Positions 23,804 to 32,189 of a stretch of 64,000 nucleotides of DNA are shown piece after piece. A model generated the notes under the pieces. It ran no database searches, was not told the DNA's origin, and saw nothing but the letters and a program-made list of their open reading frames with translations. Both the position numbers and the translations under genes were made by a program. Positions within the stretch are counted from its first letter, which is position 1. Each line of letters opens with the position of its first letter. This DNA comes from CAZEBW01 sp964510205 (GTDB lineage Bacteria; Chloroflexota; Anaerolineae; VGOG01): NCBI GenBank assembly GCA_964510205.1, contig CAZEBW010000003.1, positions 1 through 64,000 of the forward strand, written 5' to 3'.

Positions 23804-25501
23804 CTATCTTTCGCCTCGCTGCTTTTTCACGATCTTAGCCCAAGTGTCGCGCAGGGCCACGGTTTGATTGAATACCAGCTTCTCGTCGGTCGAATCGGGA
23901 TCCACGCAGAAATAGCCCTGTCGCATGAACTGGTAGATGCTGCCGGGTTCCGCGCCTGCCAGACCAGGCTCGACACGGCACGAGCTCAACGTCTCCAGCG
24001 AGTTCGGATTCAGGTTGTCCGTGAAATCCCCCCCTTCCTCGACATCGAGGGGGTCTTCTACTGAGAAGAGGCGATCGTACAGCCGTACCTCGGCTTCCAG
24101 CGAGTGGTTGGCCGAGACCCAGTGCAGCGTTCCCTTAACTTTGCGTCCGTCCGGGGCCGAGCCGCCTCGCGTCTCCGGATCATAGGTGCAGTGCAGCTCG
24201 ATCACCTCGCCCCTTTCGTCCTTGACCACGCCCACGCATTTGACGAAATAGGCGTGCATCAGCCGCACCTCGCGGCCGGGGGCCAAGCGCCAGAACCTCT
24301 TCGGCGGATCCTCTCGAAAGTCCTCTCGCTCGATGTACAGCTCGCGCGAAAACGGCACCTTCCGCGTCCCCATGCTGTCATCCTCTGGATTGTTGATACA
24401 CTCCATCTCTTCCACCAGGTCTTCTGGATAGTTGTCAATAATCACTTTAAGCGGGCGCAGCACGCCGAACACACGCGGGGCGCGTTGATTCAGATCCTGG
24501 CGGACGCAGTGCTCCAGCAGCGCGATATCAATGATGCTGTTCGTCCTGGGCACTCCGATGCGATCGCAAAACTCGCGGATGGCCTCTGGGGTGTAGCCCC
24601 GCCGCCGCACTCCCGACAAGGTGGGCATCCGCGGGTCGTCCCAGCCGCTGACGCGCCCTTCTTCCACCAGTCGGATAAGCCTTCGCTTGCTGATCACGGT
24701 GTAAGTGAGGCTGACGCGGCCGAACTCGATCTGCCTGGGATGATAGATCCCCAACTGATCCAGGAACCAATTGTACAGAGGGCGATGGTCCTCGTATTCC
24801 AGCGAACAGAGCGAATGGGTGATCCGCTCGATGGAATCCGACTGGCCGTGGGCCCAGTCGTACATGGGGTAGATGCACCACTCGGCGCCCGTGCGGTGGT
24901 GGGTAGCGTGGAGGATTCGGTACATGACCGGATCGCGCAGGTTCATGTTGCCGGAGGTCATGTCAATCTTGGCCCGCAGGACGTGCTCGCCTTCCTCGAA
25001 CTCGCCGGCTCTCATGCGCTCGAACAGGTCCAGGTTCTCTTCCACAGAGCGGTCTCGATAGGGGCTGTTCTTGCCCGGAACACCGAAGGCGCCTCGGTAC
25101 TCCTTGATCTCCTCGGGACTCAGACTGTCCACGTAGGCTTTGCCATCCTTGATCAACTGCACCGCCCACTGGTAGAGCTGCTCGAAGTAGTCCGAGGCAT
25201 AGTACTCGCGATCCTCCCAATCGAAGCCCAGCCAGCGGATGTCCTCTTTGATAGCTTCCACGTATTCCTCTTCTTCTTTGACGGGATTGGTGTCATCGAA
25301 GCGGAGATTGTACAGCCCTCCGAATTCCTCGGCGATACCGAAGGTAATCCAGATGGCCTTGGCGTGTCCGATGTGCAGATAGCCGTTCGGCTCTGGTGGA
25401 AAGCGGGTATGCACGCGCCCGCCGAACCGGTTGGTTCTCAAGTCTTCCTTGATGGCATCTCGGATAAAGTCAGAGGGACGTTCGGAATCGTTTGTGGTCA
25501 T
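23804..25501 (-). CDS. glnS: Glutaminyl-tRNA synthetase
   Basis: A 565-aa class I aminoacyl-tRNA synthetase that charges tRNA-Gln. The HIGH motif is in PPEPNGYLHIGHAK (about 36-49), the KMSKS-type loop is VISKRRL (about 270), and the C-terminal anticodon-binding beta-barrels begin near 345. N-terminal DFIRDAIKEDLRTN is typical of bacterial GlnRS. Direct charging is implied, so Glu-tRNA(Gln) amidation is not needed for this tRNA. It ends 295 nt before the selenoprotein msrA on the same strand. Confidence 0.97.
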   Translation of the reverse strand: MTTNDSERPSDFIRDAIKEDLRTNRFGGRVHTRFPPEPNGYLHIGHAKAIWITFGIAEEFGGLYNLRFDDTNPVKEEEEYVEAIKEDIRWLGFDWEDREYYASDYFEQLYQWAVQLIKDGKAYVDSLSPEEIKEYRGAFGVPGKNSPYRDRSVEENLDLFERMRAGEFEEGEHVLRAKIDMTSGNMNLRDPVMYRILHATHHRTGAEWCIYPMYDWAHGQSDSIERITHSLCSLEYEDHRPLYNWFLDQLGIYHPRQIEFGRVSLTYTVISKRRLIRLVEEGRVSGWDDPRMPTLSGVRRRGYTPEAIREFCDRIGVPRTNSIIDIALLEHCVRQDLNQRAPRVFGVLRPLKVIIDNYPEDLVEEMECINNPEDDSMGTRKVPFSRELYIEREDFREDPPKRFWRLAPGREVRLMHAYFVKCVGVVKDERGEVIELHCTYDPETRGGSAPDGRKVKGTLHWVSANHSLEAEVRLYDRLFSVEDPLDVEEGGDFTDNLNPNSLETLSSCRVEPGLAGAEPGSIYQFMRQGYFCVDPDSTDEKLVFNQTVALRDTWAKIVKKQRGER

Positions 25502-25550
25502 GTTAGTGGCTCCCTTCTTGGTTTATCTTTCATCTCCTGTTCCTCCTCCA

Positions 25551-25880
25551 TCAGGTCACAGCCAGCGCAACCTGTAGGCAGCCTTGCACACTTCGCCAAT
25601 CCCGGTCTGACAGATGCCCTATCGTCGTTAGGCTGGCGGTCGGCATGGTGGCCAAGAAGGCGCGGAACGCAGACGGAGTGTGCAAGCCAGCGGTCTGCCA
25701 ATCTTGCAGCACGCAGTCTGTAGGACCGGTTGCGGCAGCGACCTGGCTGGTCAGCAGACCCAGCACGGCGTCAGGGCGTGTCCTGTGGTAAGTGTCGGTG
25801 GACACCACGATAGCGGGACGACGCTTGATGCCTGTCACGCCGGGGAAGTCCACGGTCACGACGTCGCCTGGCTTAACCAT
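25551..25880 (-). CDS. MazF/PemK-type toxin
   Basis: A 109-aa endoribonuclease-toxin family protein: KPGDVVTVDFPGVTGIKRRPAIVVS is the typical PemK/MazF start, and a TSQVA strand and helix follow. It would cut mRNA when freed from its antitoxin. Its ATG overlaps the end of the antitoxin gene by 8 nt. Confidence 0.88.
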   Translation of the reverse strand: MVKPGDVVTVDFPGVTGIKRRPAIVVSTDTYHRTRPDAVLGLLTSQVAAATGPTDCVLQDWQTAGLHTPSAFRAFLATMPTASLTTIGHLSDRDWRSVQGCLQVALAVT

Positions 25881-26103
25881 CTTCTGCCTCCCCGTTCCAG
25901 ATGGTGCGTTCGGCGTGGGCCAACGAGGCTCGCATCAGATCATGCAAGTCTTCCTCGCTCCACGTGTCGCTCACGTCCACGGCTGTGCGTTGGCCGTAGC
26001 GCTCCCGCAAGAACGCGACAAAATCATGCACTTCTGCAACCTTTTCAGTAGGCAAGGTAGACAATGCCTCAAAGATCTCTCTGGCTTGTGTGCGTGTCAC
26101 CAT
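25873..26103 (-). CDS. Antitoxin-like protein, partner of MazF/PemK
   Basis: A 76-aa protein starting MVTRTQAREIFEALSTLP, with a central helix (KVAEVHDFVAFLRERYG) as in DUF2281-type antitoxins and an acidic C-terminus (NGEAEDG). The start ATG 26103 has AAAGGAGGG about 6 nt upstream; the longer frame to 26160 lacks this. It lies upstream of, and overlaps, the toxin gene, the usual order for such pairs. It probably binds the toxin and its own promoter. Confidence 0.75.
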   Translation of the reverse strand: MVTRTQAREIFEALSTLPTEKVAEVHDFVAFLRERYGQRTAVDVSDTWSEEDLHDLMRASLAHAERTIWNGEAEDG

Positions 26104-26404
26104 CGGTGTCCCTCCTTTCGTAGTCCATGGTCTCTGTGGAAACAGTGATCTTCTTTCCAATTACCCCTCCTCTCCATCTCGCACCAGGAAGCAGAGAGTA
26201 TCGCTTTGGAGGGCGTAATGAACGGTTCGTTTACTCATGCGTTCACCTACCTGCGATCACGCGCTTCCCAAATCCGCCTTGTGGTTGGCGCCATCGCGGT
26301 AGGATTGCTTGGTAACCCAACAGCTCCCCACAGAACACCGCGTGTGGTTGCACGCACAGGTCTGAATTGGCGGTGGGGTGGGCGAGTGTTCAAGAGACCG
26401 ACAA
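26104..26404. other. Gap without a recognised gene
   Basis: This stretch lies upstream of the toxin-antitoxin pair and downstream of the methyltransferase region. I see no confident ORF, repeat or clear promoter in it; the control region of the pair should be in its first 100 nt. Confidence 0.4.
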
Positions 26405-26534
26405 TCAAATATTCAGCACCTCGAAGATCTCTTGTCTCACGTCGTCGCGGTTCAGCACGTCTTCGATGGTAAACCAGTAGTCAATGTCGTTTTGGTGGGC
26501 TTGTCCTCTCGACCCAGAGGCTTTCTCCAGACCG
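26405..26534 (-). pseudogene. Coding remnant overlapping the methyltransferase end
   Basis: In a different frame from the methyltransferase, the minus strand reads a coherent stretch with QNDIDYWFTIEDVLNRDD and then IFEVLNI, ending at TGA 26405-26407. It starts inside the last 30 codons of the methyltransferase. It is either the true methyltransferase end after a frameshift or the start of a lost neighbour, as expected for a restriction partner. Confidence 0.4.
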
Positions 26535-28005
26535 TTATACTCTTGCGCATCGCAGCACGCCCGTATTTCTTCATTTGCTGGCTGCTGTTGCCTTTGCGCT
26601 GTGGCAAGACGTAGACCTTGACGGGCTCGAAGCCGACTTGCTCGGCCAGGCTTGTACTCAGTGTGTCAACGGGAATCACCTCGCCAGCGTAGCGCACGTT
26701 GTCATTGACAAAGGCCACCTGCGCACCGCCACGACACGTTCGATGGAGCTCTGCGAACACGAAGGTCAGTTCCGTGAAATACTGGTCAATCATGGTCAGC
26801 ACACCCGTGTTGTTGATCTCTCCTCGTTCGTTCCTGATCCGCAGGGCGGTATTGACCTCGGCGAGGGCATCATTGCTCCTGACTGCACCCACGATGCCCG
26901 CGCAGCGGTCATACTGACCAATAGCTCGATAGAACTCCCCCAGCTTATCCAGCTTCGCCTTATTCTCTACTGTACACGACAGTTGACGTTGTCGCAGATC
27001 AAAGATCTCCTCTCCCACGCCCAGGTAGGCTAACTCAAGAGCGTATGTCCTGGTGTAATCATATCGGTTGGCGTAGGGCGGCGACGTAATGACGCCGCCG
27101 AATTGATCAGCCTTCATTTCTGGAAGCACGTACAGCGTGTTGCCCTCGATCAATTCCTGTTCACTGGGCGGCAGAGGCTCTCTCTGCAATCTGGATACAT
27201 CAATGATGACCTTGCTCAATCCTTCAATAAGAGCCTCTCTAACACCTGGCAATTTCCCTTTGTGGATGCCCCTGATTGGTTTCTTACCTTGTGCAACTCG
27301 CTTCTCGTTACGCTCGCGAATTTTCTGTGCTCGCCTGTCCCAACGCAGGTACTGGCCGTCTTTTCTGGTGTAACTGATCTTCTCAAGCGTGCTAGTTAAC
27401 ATCAGCCTGCACAGTATCTTTGCGTCCTCGCTCACATCCAACGTCTCGATCCAGTGTGTGTAATCCATCAGGTCGCGTTCTGTCTTGTCGGGAAACGCGG
27501 TCCTGGTGATGGTCAGATGTGGGAACTTTTCGAGTGCGGCTGGTGGCGTTGTTTCTTTTACCAACTTGCGGACGTAGCGCAATTCGGCCAAGTCGTAGTC
27601 AAATGCCCGCGATTTGGCTTCCCACGCTAAATGGCAATGTGGCAATAGCTCGATACCCACGGCGTTGATACCAAGCATCTTGGCGGTCAGAAGCGTGGTG
27701 CATGAACCGGCAAACGGGTCGAAAATGGTATCGCCAGGGCCAAGGCTGAACTTCTCGATCAGTATCTCAACCAGATCGGCTGAGAAGCCCTCTCTGTACT
27801 TGAGCCAGCTATGCAAGACCTCGGTCTTGTTAGCCTGAAAACTGACAAGCTGACGGTCGAACTCTTCGGTCTCCTCTAGCAGATGACCGTAGCGCTCTTC
27901 CAGCGAGATGCGGGCGTCTTCAGGGCACACGCCGTTGTGCGAGAACGAGTCTCTTGTTGGCTCAGGCGACTCAATTTGCTTTTCGAACATCTGTAACTGT
28001 TTCAT
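26452..28005 (-). CDS. DNA methyltransferase, N4-cytosine/N6-adenine type
   Basis: A 517-aa amino-methyltransferase. The SAM-binding motif I is FDPFAGSCTTLL (about 96-107) and the catalytic motif IV is TSPPYANRYDY (about 305-315), whose SPPY form suggests N4-cytosine. About 200 residues between them should hold target recognition. The order I-recognition-IV is alpha-like. No complete restriction enzyme lies nearby, so it may be an orphan or the survivor of a decayed system. The last residues (GREDKPTKTTLTTGLPSKTC) look out of frame; see the remnant at 26405-26534. Confidence 0.85.
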   Translation of the reverse strand: MKQLQMFEKQIESPEPTRDSFSHNGVCPEDARISLEERYGHLLEETEEFDRQLVSFQANKTEVLHSWLKYREGFSADLVEILIEKFSLGPGDTIFDPFAGSCTTLLTAKMLGINAVGIELLPHCHLAWEAKSRAFDYDLAELRYVRKLVKETTPPAALEKFPHLTITRTAFPDKTERDLMDYTHWIETLDVSEDAKILCRLMLTSTLEKISYTRKDGQYLRWDRRAQKIRERNEKRVAQGKKPIRGIHKGKLPGVREALIEGLSKVIIDVSRLQREPLPPSEQELIEGNTLYVLPEMKADQFGGVITSPPYANRYDYTRTYALELAYLGVGEEIFDLRQRQLSCTVENKAKLDKLGEFYRAIGQYDRCAGIVGAVRSNDALAEVNTALRIRNERGEINNTGVLTMIDQYFTELTFVFAELHRTCRGGAQVAFVNDNVRYAGEVIPVDTLSTSLAEQVGFEPVKVYVLPQRKGNSSQQMKKYGRAAMRKSITVWRKPLGREDKPTKTTLTTGLPSKTC

Positions 28006-28076
28006 CAGGCCTGTTTTTCTCTACGCTTCGATTGTTAACCCTATTATACTACGCCCCTCCAGTTTCGTCAATGCTG

Positions 28077-28118
28077 AAAACAAAACTCCCCGCGTGACCT
28101 GACAAGGCCGGCGGGGAG
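28077..28118 (-). terminator. Intrinsic terminator of the HAD-plsC-lipoprotein operon
   Basis: On the minus strand, CTCCCCGC (28111-28118) pairs with GCGGGGAG (28086-28093), followed at once by TTTTGTTTT. It lies 30 nt after the lipoprotein stop. Confidence 0.8.
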
Positions 28119-28145
28119 GTAGTCGTGGCGGAAACTGCTGGCTTG

Positions 28146-28586
28146 CTACTCGCTTGCCAAGCTCAAGTTAAAGGTGTGCATGTCATCGTACTCTTGCCCC
28201 ATGACCAAGTTGACGTCGCCGCTGTTCATCCCGTAGACCACCGACCATTGGGTGCTCCCTTGGGCCACGTCGGCCAGCAGGACCATGGCCTCCGTTCCTT
28301 CGGCTACGCTCAGGGCAGCCCGCTGCTCGTATGCGCCATAGTAGCGCATGGTGTAGAGCGGGTAGTCGTCCACCTGCTTCAGGCTGCTGAGGGTCGCTGC
28401 CTCTTCGTGCGACAGGCCATCGGCGCGGGGCGTGGGCGTTGGAACAGCGGTCGGGGTTGAGGTCGGCGGGACGGGCGTGGGCGCGATGGCGGGAGCGCTG
28501 CACCCCACCAGAAGCCCCAGGATCAGGACTAGGCTGATCATCTTTTGCAGCGATTTCTGGATGCTCATCTTCTTTTTCTTCTTCAC
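28146..28586 (-). CDS. Lipoprotein, shortened linear-amide hydrolase-like
   Basis: A 146-aa lipoprotein: lipobox LVGC, Pro/Thr linker, then LSHEEAATLSSLKQVDDYPLY, which I recognise as the region before the catalytic Cys in exported linear amide C-N hydrolases (AAT/penicillin-acylase-like) of this group. The end (STQWSVVYGMNSGDVNLVMG) matches their C-terminus. The roughly 200 catalytic residues between are missing, with a repeat-like LSVAEGTEA at the join. It is probably an internally deleted, inactive copy. The ATG overlaps the plsC stop (ATGA). Confidence 0.55.
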   Translation of the reverse strand: MKKKKKMSIQKSLQKMISLVLILGLLVGCSAPAIAPTPVPPTSTPTAVPTPTPRADGLSHEEAATLSSLKQVDDYPLYTMRYYGAYEQRAALSVAEGTEAMVLLADVAQGSTQWSVVYGMNSGDVNLVMGQEYDDMHTFNLSLASE

Positions 28587-29254
28587 TGGAATCTGAGGTA
28601 CTTCTCGGTAGCGGCGCTCAGATCAGAGTAGACGCCCCGGTAGGCCGGCGGGAGCAGCGCTGCCATCTGGTACATGATCTCGTCCGTGATCTGCCGGCGT
28701 ACCTGGCGAGTTACTCTGGCCCCACCGGCATCAACGTAGAACGGTTCGCCGACGACAATGTGGAAATCGGTGCGGCGCAATCGGCGCAGGTTGTCCCGGT
28801 AGTGCTCGGCGCCGTAGTAGACCACGGGCAGCAGGGGCGCGCCGCTGCGCAGCGCCAGGAGCACGACGCCGGGATGGGCCCGCTGCAAACGTCCGTGTCC
28901 GCTGCGGGTTCCCTCGGGGGCGATGGCGAAGATATGGCCCGCCTTCAGCATCTCCAGCGCCTTGCGCAGGGCGGCGATGTCGGCTTCGCCCCGGTGCAGG
29001 GGAATGGCCCCACACACGTCCAGCAGCCATCGCGTCCAGAGCTTTTCCCAGCGGTAGGCCGCGGCAAAGCCAGTCACCGGGCGCGGCTGCAGCCGGGCGT
29101 AGACAATGGGCATCTCCAGGATGTTGACGTGGTTGGCGACCAGGATCAGCGGCCCCCGCTGCGGCACCCGCGCCAATTGCTCGTCGTCTATGCGGCAGAG
29201 GAGGCTGGTCAGGCCTTTGAGCGTGGCGATGACGACGCGATGAGTGAGCGTCAT
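28583..29254 (-). CDS. PlsC-like 1-acylglycerol-3-phosphate acyltransferase
   Basis: A 223-aa membrane-associated acyltransferase that would make phosphatidate. The family blocks are seen as VANHVNILEMP (NHxxxxE in place of the common NHxxxxD) and APEGTRSGHGRL (the glycerol-phosphate binding EGTR). The lipoprotein overlaps it by 4 nt downstream and the HAD gene overlaps it by 4 nt upstream, so the three are co-translated. Glu in place of Asp in motif I is worth noting and may mean a different acyl acceptor. Confidence 0.85.
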   Translation of the reverse strand: MTLTHRVVIATLKGLTSLLCRIDDEQLARVPQRGPLILVANHVNILEMPIVYARLQPRPVTGFAAAYRWEKLWTRWLLDVCGAIPLHRGEADIAALRKALEMLKAGHIFAIAPEGTRSGHGRLQRAHPGVVLLALRSGAPLLPVVYYGAEHYRDNLRRLRRTDFHIVVGEPFYVDAGGARVTRQVRRQITDEIMYQMAALLPPAYRGVYSDLSAATEKYLRFQ

Positions 29255-29958
29255 GGAACACTCCTTAGTCGCTCAATCAACTGGGGCAACTGGCCCAGGT
29301 GCTCCAGTTCGTAGTATCCGTCGTGTCCGACGGGTTGGCTGTCTATCACTTCATGAGCCCAAGTGGTGTGGTATGGGACGTACACTGCAGTTCCGCCAAG
29401 GGCCAGCACGGGCAAGACGTCTGACTTCAGCGAATTGCCCACCATCAGGAAGCGGCGCGGCTCGATTTCGTACTTGGCCAGCAGCTTCTGATAGACGCGC
29501 GGGGTCTTCTGGCTGACCACCTCGACGTGGCGAAAGCAGTCGCCGAGGCCTGACCGCGAGAGCTTGGACTGCTGATCGAGGAGGTCGCCTTTGGTGATGA
29601 GCATCAGATCGTGTAATTTCGCTAGTTCGAGGACCGTTTCCTCCGCGTGATCGAGCAATCGCGTCTGTGAAGTAAGCATTTCTTTCGCGAAGCCGATGAT
29701 CTGCATGACCTCCGCCCCCTCGATCTTCCCCTGCGTCAACTCGACAGCGGTTTCGATCATGGAAAGGGTGAAGCTCTTGATGCCGTAGCCGTAGTACTGG
29801 AGGTTGCTCATCTCCGTCTGATAGAGCTGCTGAGCAACCGTCTCGGCATCGGCATAGCCCGATAGCAATTCCTTGAGCTTGTCCTGAGTCTCTGTGTATA
29901 GGACCTCGTTGTGCCACAGGGTGTCGTCGGCGTCGAAAGCGATTAGGTCAAACTTCAA
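29251..29958 (-). CDS. HAD-family hydrolase
   Basis: A 235-aa haloacid dehalogenase-superfamily phosphatase. Motif I is FDADDTLWHNE (nucleophile and acid Asp), motif II MLITKGD, and motif III/IV lies in MVGNSLKSDVLPVLALGG. The helical cap sits between motifs I and II (subclass C1). The substrate is unknown. Its place before plsC could suggest lipid phosphates, but this is only context. Confidence 0.88.
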   Translation of the reverse strand: MKFDLIAFDADDTLWHNEVLYTETQDKLKELLSGYADAETVAQQLYQTEMSNLQYYGYGIKSFTLSMIETAVELTQGKIEGAEVMQIIGFAKEMLTSQTRLLDHAEETVLELAKLHDLMLITKGDLLDQQSKLSRSGLGDCFRHVEVVSQKTPRVYQKLLAKYEIEPRRFLMVGNSLKSDVLPVLALGGTAVYVPYHTTWAHEVIDSQPVGHDGYYELEHLGQLPQLIERLRSVP

Positions 29959-29973
29959 AGTTGGCCACCTCGA

Positions 29974-30852
29974 TCACGAACGCAAACCCCGGCCGCGCGG
30001 CGCCCACTCCGTTGGATCGCCCCAGTCGGTCGCTTTCCAGCGCATCTTCTCTGGCCGCACCAGCGGGATGATGTCCTTGAAGAAAGCCAGTCGCTCTTCG
30101 TCGGTCATGGGCGTGAAGGCCTCGGCGATGGCCAGGTTCTGCTCCAACTGGGCCATGCTCTCCATCCCCACGACGACCGTGCTGACCGGCAGAGCGAAGG
30201 CGTAGCGCAGGGAGCGCTCCACTTCGTGGGTCAGGCTGCCCAGCCCCAGCACTTTCATGCCGATGGTAGCGACCCCCTTGGCGTTGGCCACGGGCAGAAA
30301 CTCCTCGGCGAAGCTGAGGATAAAGTGGTCCAGCGCGGAGAGGGCGACGAGCGCGCTGTCAAACGGGAAGCGGTTGAGGGCCTCGATCAGGATCTGCGGG
30401 TCGGTGTGGCCACTGATGCTGATGTGGTGCACCAACCCCTCCTCGCGGGCTTGCAACGCTGCCTCCAGCGCGCCGTCCTGGCCGGTGAATTCGTCCAGCC
30501 GAGCGTAGTCGTACACGTTGTGCAGCCGCCACTCGTTCACGTAGTCGGTCTGCAGCCGCGTCAGGCTCTCCTCCAGTTGGCGGCGGGCCCCATCGCGGGT
30601 GGTGTCCCAGGTTTTGGTGGCGATCCACATCTCCGCCCGCCGGTGTTTGACTACCTTGCCCAGGCGGGTCTCCGCCTGCCCATTGGAGTATATCCAGGCG
30701 GTGTCGAAGTAGCGGATGCCTCGGTCAATGGCGGTGTTGACGATGGCGATGGCCTCTTCCTCCGTGCAGTGATGCTCGTCCACAATCCGCTGCCCGCCAA
30801 AGCTCAAGATGGGGAACGATTCTCCGGTTTTGCCGAACGGTCTGGTTTCCAT
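29974..30852 (-). CDS. Aldo/keto reductase
   Basis: A 292-aa TIM-barrel NAD(P)H oxidoreductase. The start ATG 30852 follows AGGAGG by 7 nt; the open frame further upstream (to 31296) reads the oxidoreductase gene out of frame. Family parts seen: MRYYD-type RYFDTAWIYSNG with the catalytic Tyr, TKTWD with Lys, and the His position in RLHNVYDY. It is the last gene of a run with the Gfo/Idh/MocA and isomerase genes and so may act on sugar aldehydes or ketones. Confidence 0.9.
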   Translation of the reverse strand: METRPFGKTGESFPILSFGGQRIVDEHHCTEEEAIAIVNTAIDRGIRYFDTAWIYSNGQAETRLGKVVKHRRAEMWIATKTWDTTRDGARRQLEESLTRLQTDYVNEWRLHNVYDYARLDEFTGQDGALEAALQAREEGLVHHISISGHTDPQILIEALNRFPFDSALVALSALDHFILSFAEEFLPVANAKGVATIGMKVLGLGSLTHEVERSLRYAFALPVSTVVVGMESMAQLEQNLAIAEAFTPMTDEERLAFFKDIIPLVRPEKMRWKATDWGDPTEWAPRGRGLRS

Positions 30853-30938
30853 ATTTGACCTCCTGATAGTGCAGTTCAAGGTGCTCAAGGTGCAACGCAC
30901 TTCGAAAGTGCGTTGCACCTGGTTGGGTGAATAGCAAT

Positions 30939-32189
30939 TCAGTCTAGCTCGCCCTCCATCAGCCCCAGCGGCAGGGGGGCGGGCCTTTGGCAACGGCTGG
31001 CAATCTCGATGTGCCGGCCGCTCTCCGACGATTCCTCTAGGGCGCGCATGACGTCGAGCACGTGATAGGCCAGTTCGCCGCTGGCGCGGTGGGGGCGGCC
31101 AGAGGCGATGGCGTAGGCCATGTCCGCTACGCCGATTCCGCGGCCCACCTCGGTGCTGTGGGTGAGCGGCATCTCGCTCCATTCGTCGGCCCCGGCCCGG
31201 CGGATCCAGACGGATCCGCCAAAAAGGCTGGGGTCGGTGGCGCTGAGGGTGCCTTCTGAGCCGTAGATCTCGAGGTGTGGCAGCTTGGCGGCCCACATGT
31301 CGAAGCTGAGGATGGTCGTGGCCACCGGCCCGCTGACGAAGTCGAGCGCTCCGCTGACGTGGGTGGGGACTTCGACCGCTATCCTGCGCCCGCGATGCAG
31401 CTCACTGGTGGCGATGCGTTCGGGGAAAGAGATTCGAGCCAAACTGGTGACCCGCTTCACGGGTCCCAACAGGTTGACCAGCGCGGTCAGGTAATACGGC
31501 GCCATGTCAAATATAGGCCCTGCCCCTACCTGGTAGAAAAAGTCCGGGTTTGGATGCCAGGACTCGGGGCCGTGGCCGTGACCGGGCAAAAACGCCGCCG
31601 CCGCCACCGGCTCGCCAATCCAGCCGTCGTCAATCAGCTTGCGGCACGTCTGCTGGTGGCCGCCCAAGAAGATGTCCGGCGCGCAGCCGACCCGCACGCC
31701 CTTCTCCTGGGCCGCAGCGAGCACCTTTTGCCCGTCTCGGCGGGTCACGGCCAGAGGCTTCTCAGAATAGACGTGCTTCCCGGCGTTGATGGCCGCCAGA
31801 CTGACCTCGGCGTGGGCCGTGGGCACGGTGAGGTTGACCACGATTTGGATCTCTGGATCCGTCAACACCTCCTCGACCGAGCAAACGCGGCAGACCTCGA
31901 ACTCCTCGCCCTTTTCCTCCGCTTTGAGAGCGTCAATATCCGCACAGGCCGCGATGTCGAGGATCTCGAAGATGCGGCATCCCCTGATGTAGGCTCCGAA
32001 AATACTCCCCGTGCCTATAATACCGATTTTAACTGGTGACTGCTCCGCCCGTGTCATTGCGAGGAGCGTTCCTTCGGCTTCGCTCAGGACAAGTTTTTGC
32101 GACGAAGCAATCTCCTCCTTGCGGCTTGGGGATTGCTTCGCTTCGCTCGCAATGACAGCCTGCGTAGTCACTTTAACTTTTGTTTCCAC
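30939..32189 (-). CDS. Gfo/Idh/MocA oxidoreductase with in-frame insertion
   Basis: An NAD(P)-dependent sugar dehydrogenase family protein. The Rossmann start is VKIGIIGTGSIFGAYIRG, the catalytic region is SEKPLAV (EKP) and the C-terminal domain begins near residue 175. GTG 32189 has AAGGAGG 8 nt before it. Codons 1-6 (METKVK) are cut off from IGIIG by a 137-bp element plus a 7-bp duplication, adding 48 residues. Removal gives METKVKIGIIGTG, a normal start. Translation could also start at an internal Met in the insert (AMTRAEQ). It is coupled to the isomerase upstream. Confidence 0.9.
   Translation of the reverse strand: METKVKVTTQAVIASEAKQSPSRKEEIASSQKLVLSEAEGTLLAMTRAEQSPVKIGIIGTGSIFGAYIRGCRIFEILDIAACADIDALKAEEKGEEFEVCRVCSVEEVLTDPEIQIVVNLTVPTAHAEVSLAAINAGKHVYSEKPLAVTRRDGQKVLAAAQEKGVRVGCAPDIFLGGHQQTCRKLIDDGWIGEPVAAAAFLPGHGHGPESWHPNPDFFYQVGAGPIFDMAPYYLTALVNLLGPVKRVTSLARISFPERIATSELHRGRRIAVEVPTHVSGALDFVSGPVATTILSFDMWAAKLPHLEIYGSEGTLSATDPSLFGGSVWIRRAGADEWSEMPLTHSTEVGRGIGVADMAYAIASGRPHRASGELAYHVLDVMRALEESSESGRHIEIASRCQRPAPLPLGLMEGELD
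32035..32171. mobile_element. GTCATTGCGAG element inserted in frame, 137 bp
   Basis: The ends are inverted: GTGACTGCTCCGCCCGTGTC on one side and GTGACTACGCAGGCTGTC on the other (minus strand), each followed by ATTGCGAG. TTTAACT at 32028-32034 and 32172-32178 is the target duplication. Element plus one duplication is 144 bp, 48 codons, so the frame is kept. On the coding strand it reads VTTQAVIASEAKQ, then AMTRAEQ. Confidence 0.9.

Noticed and set aside
30852..31296. Upstream extension of the aldo/keto reductase frame to 440 aa
   Set aside because: The extra residues read the Gfo/Idh/MocA gene out of frame; AGGAGG and the family start support ATG 30852.
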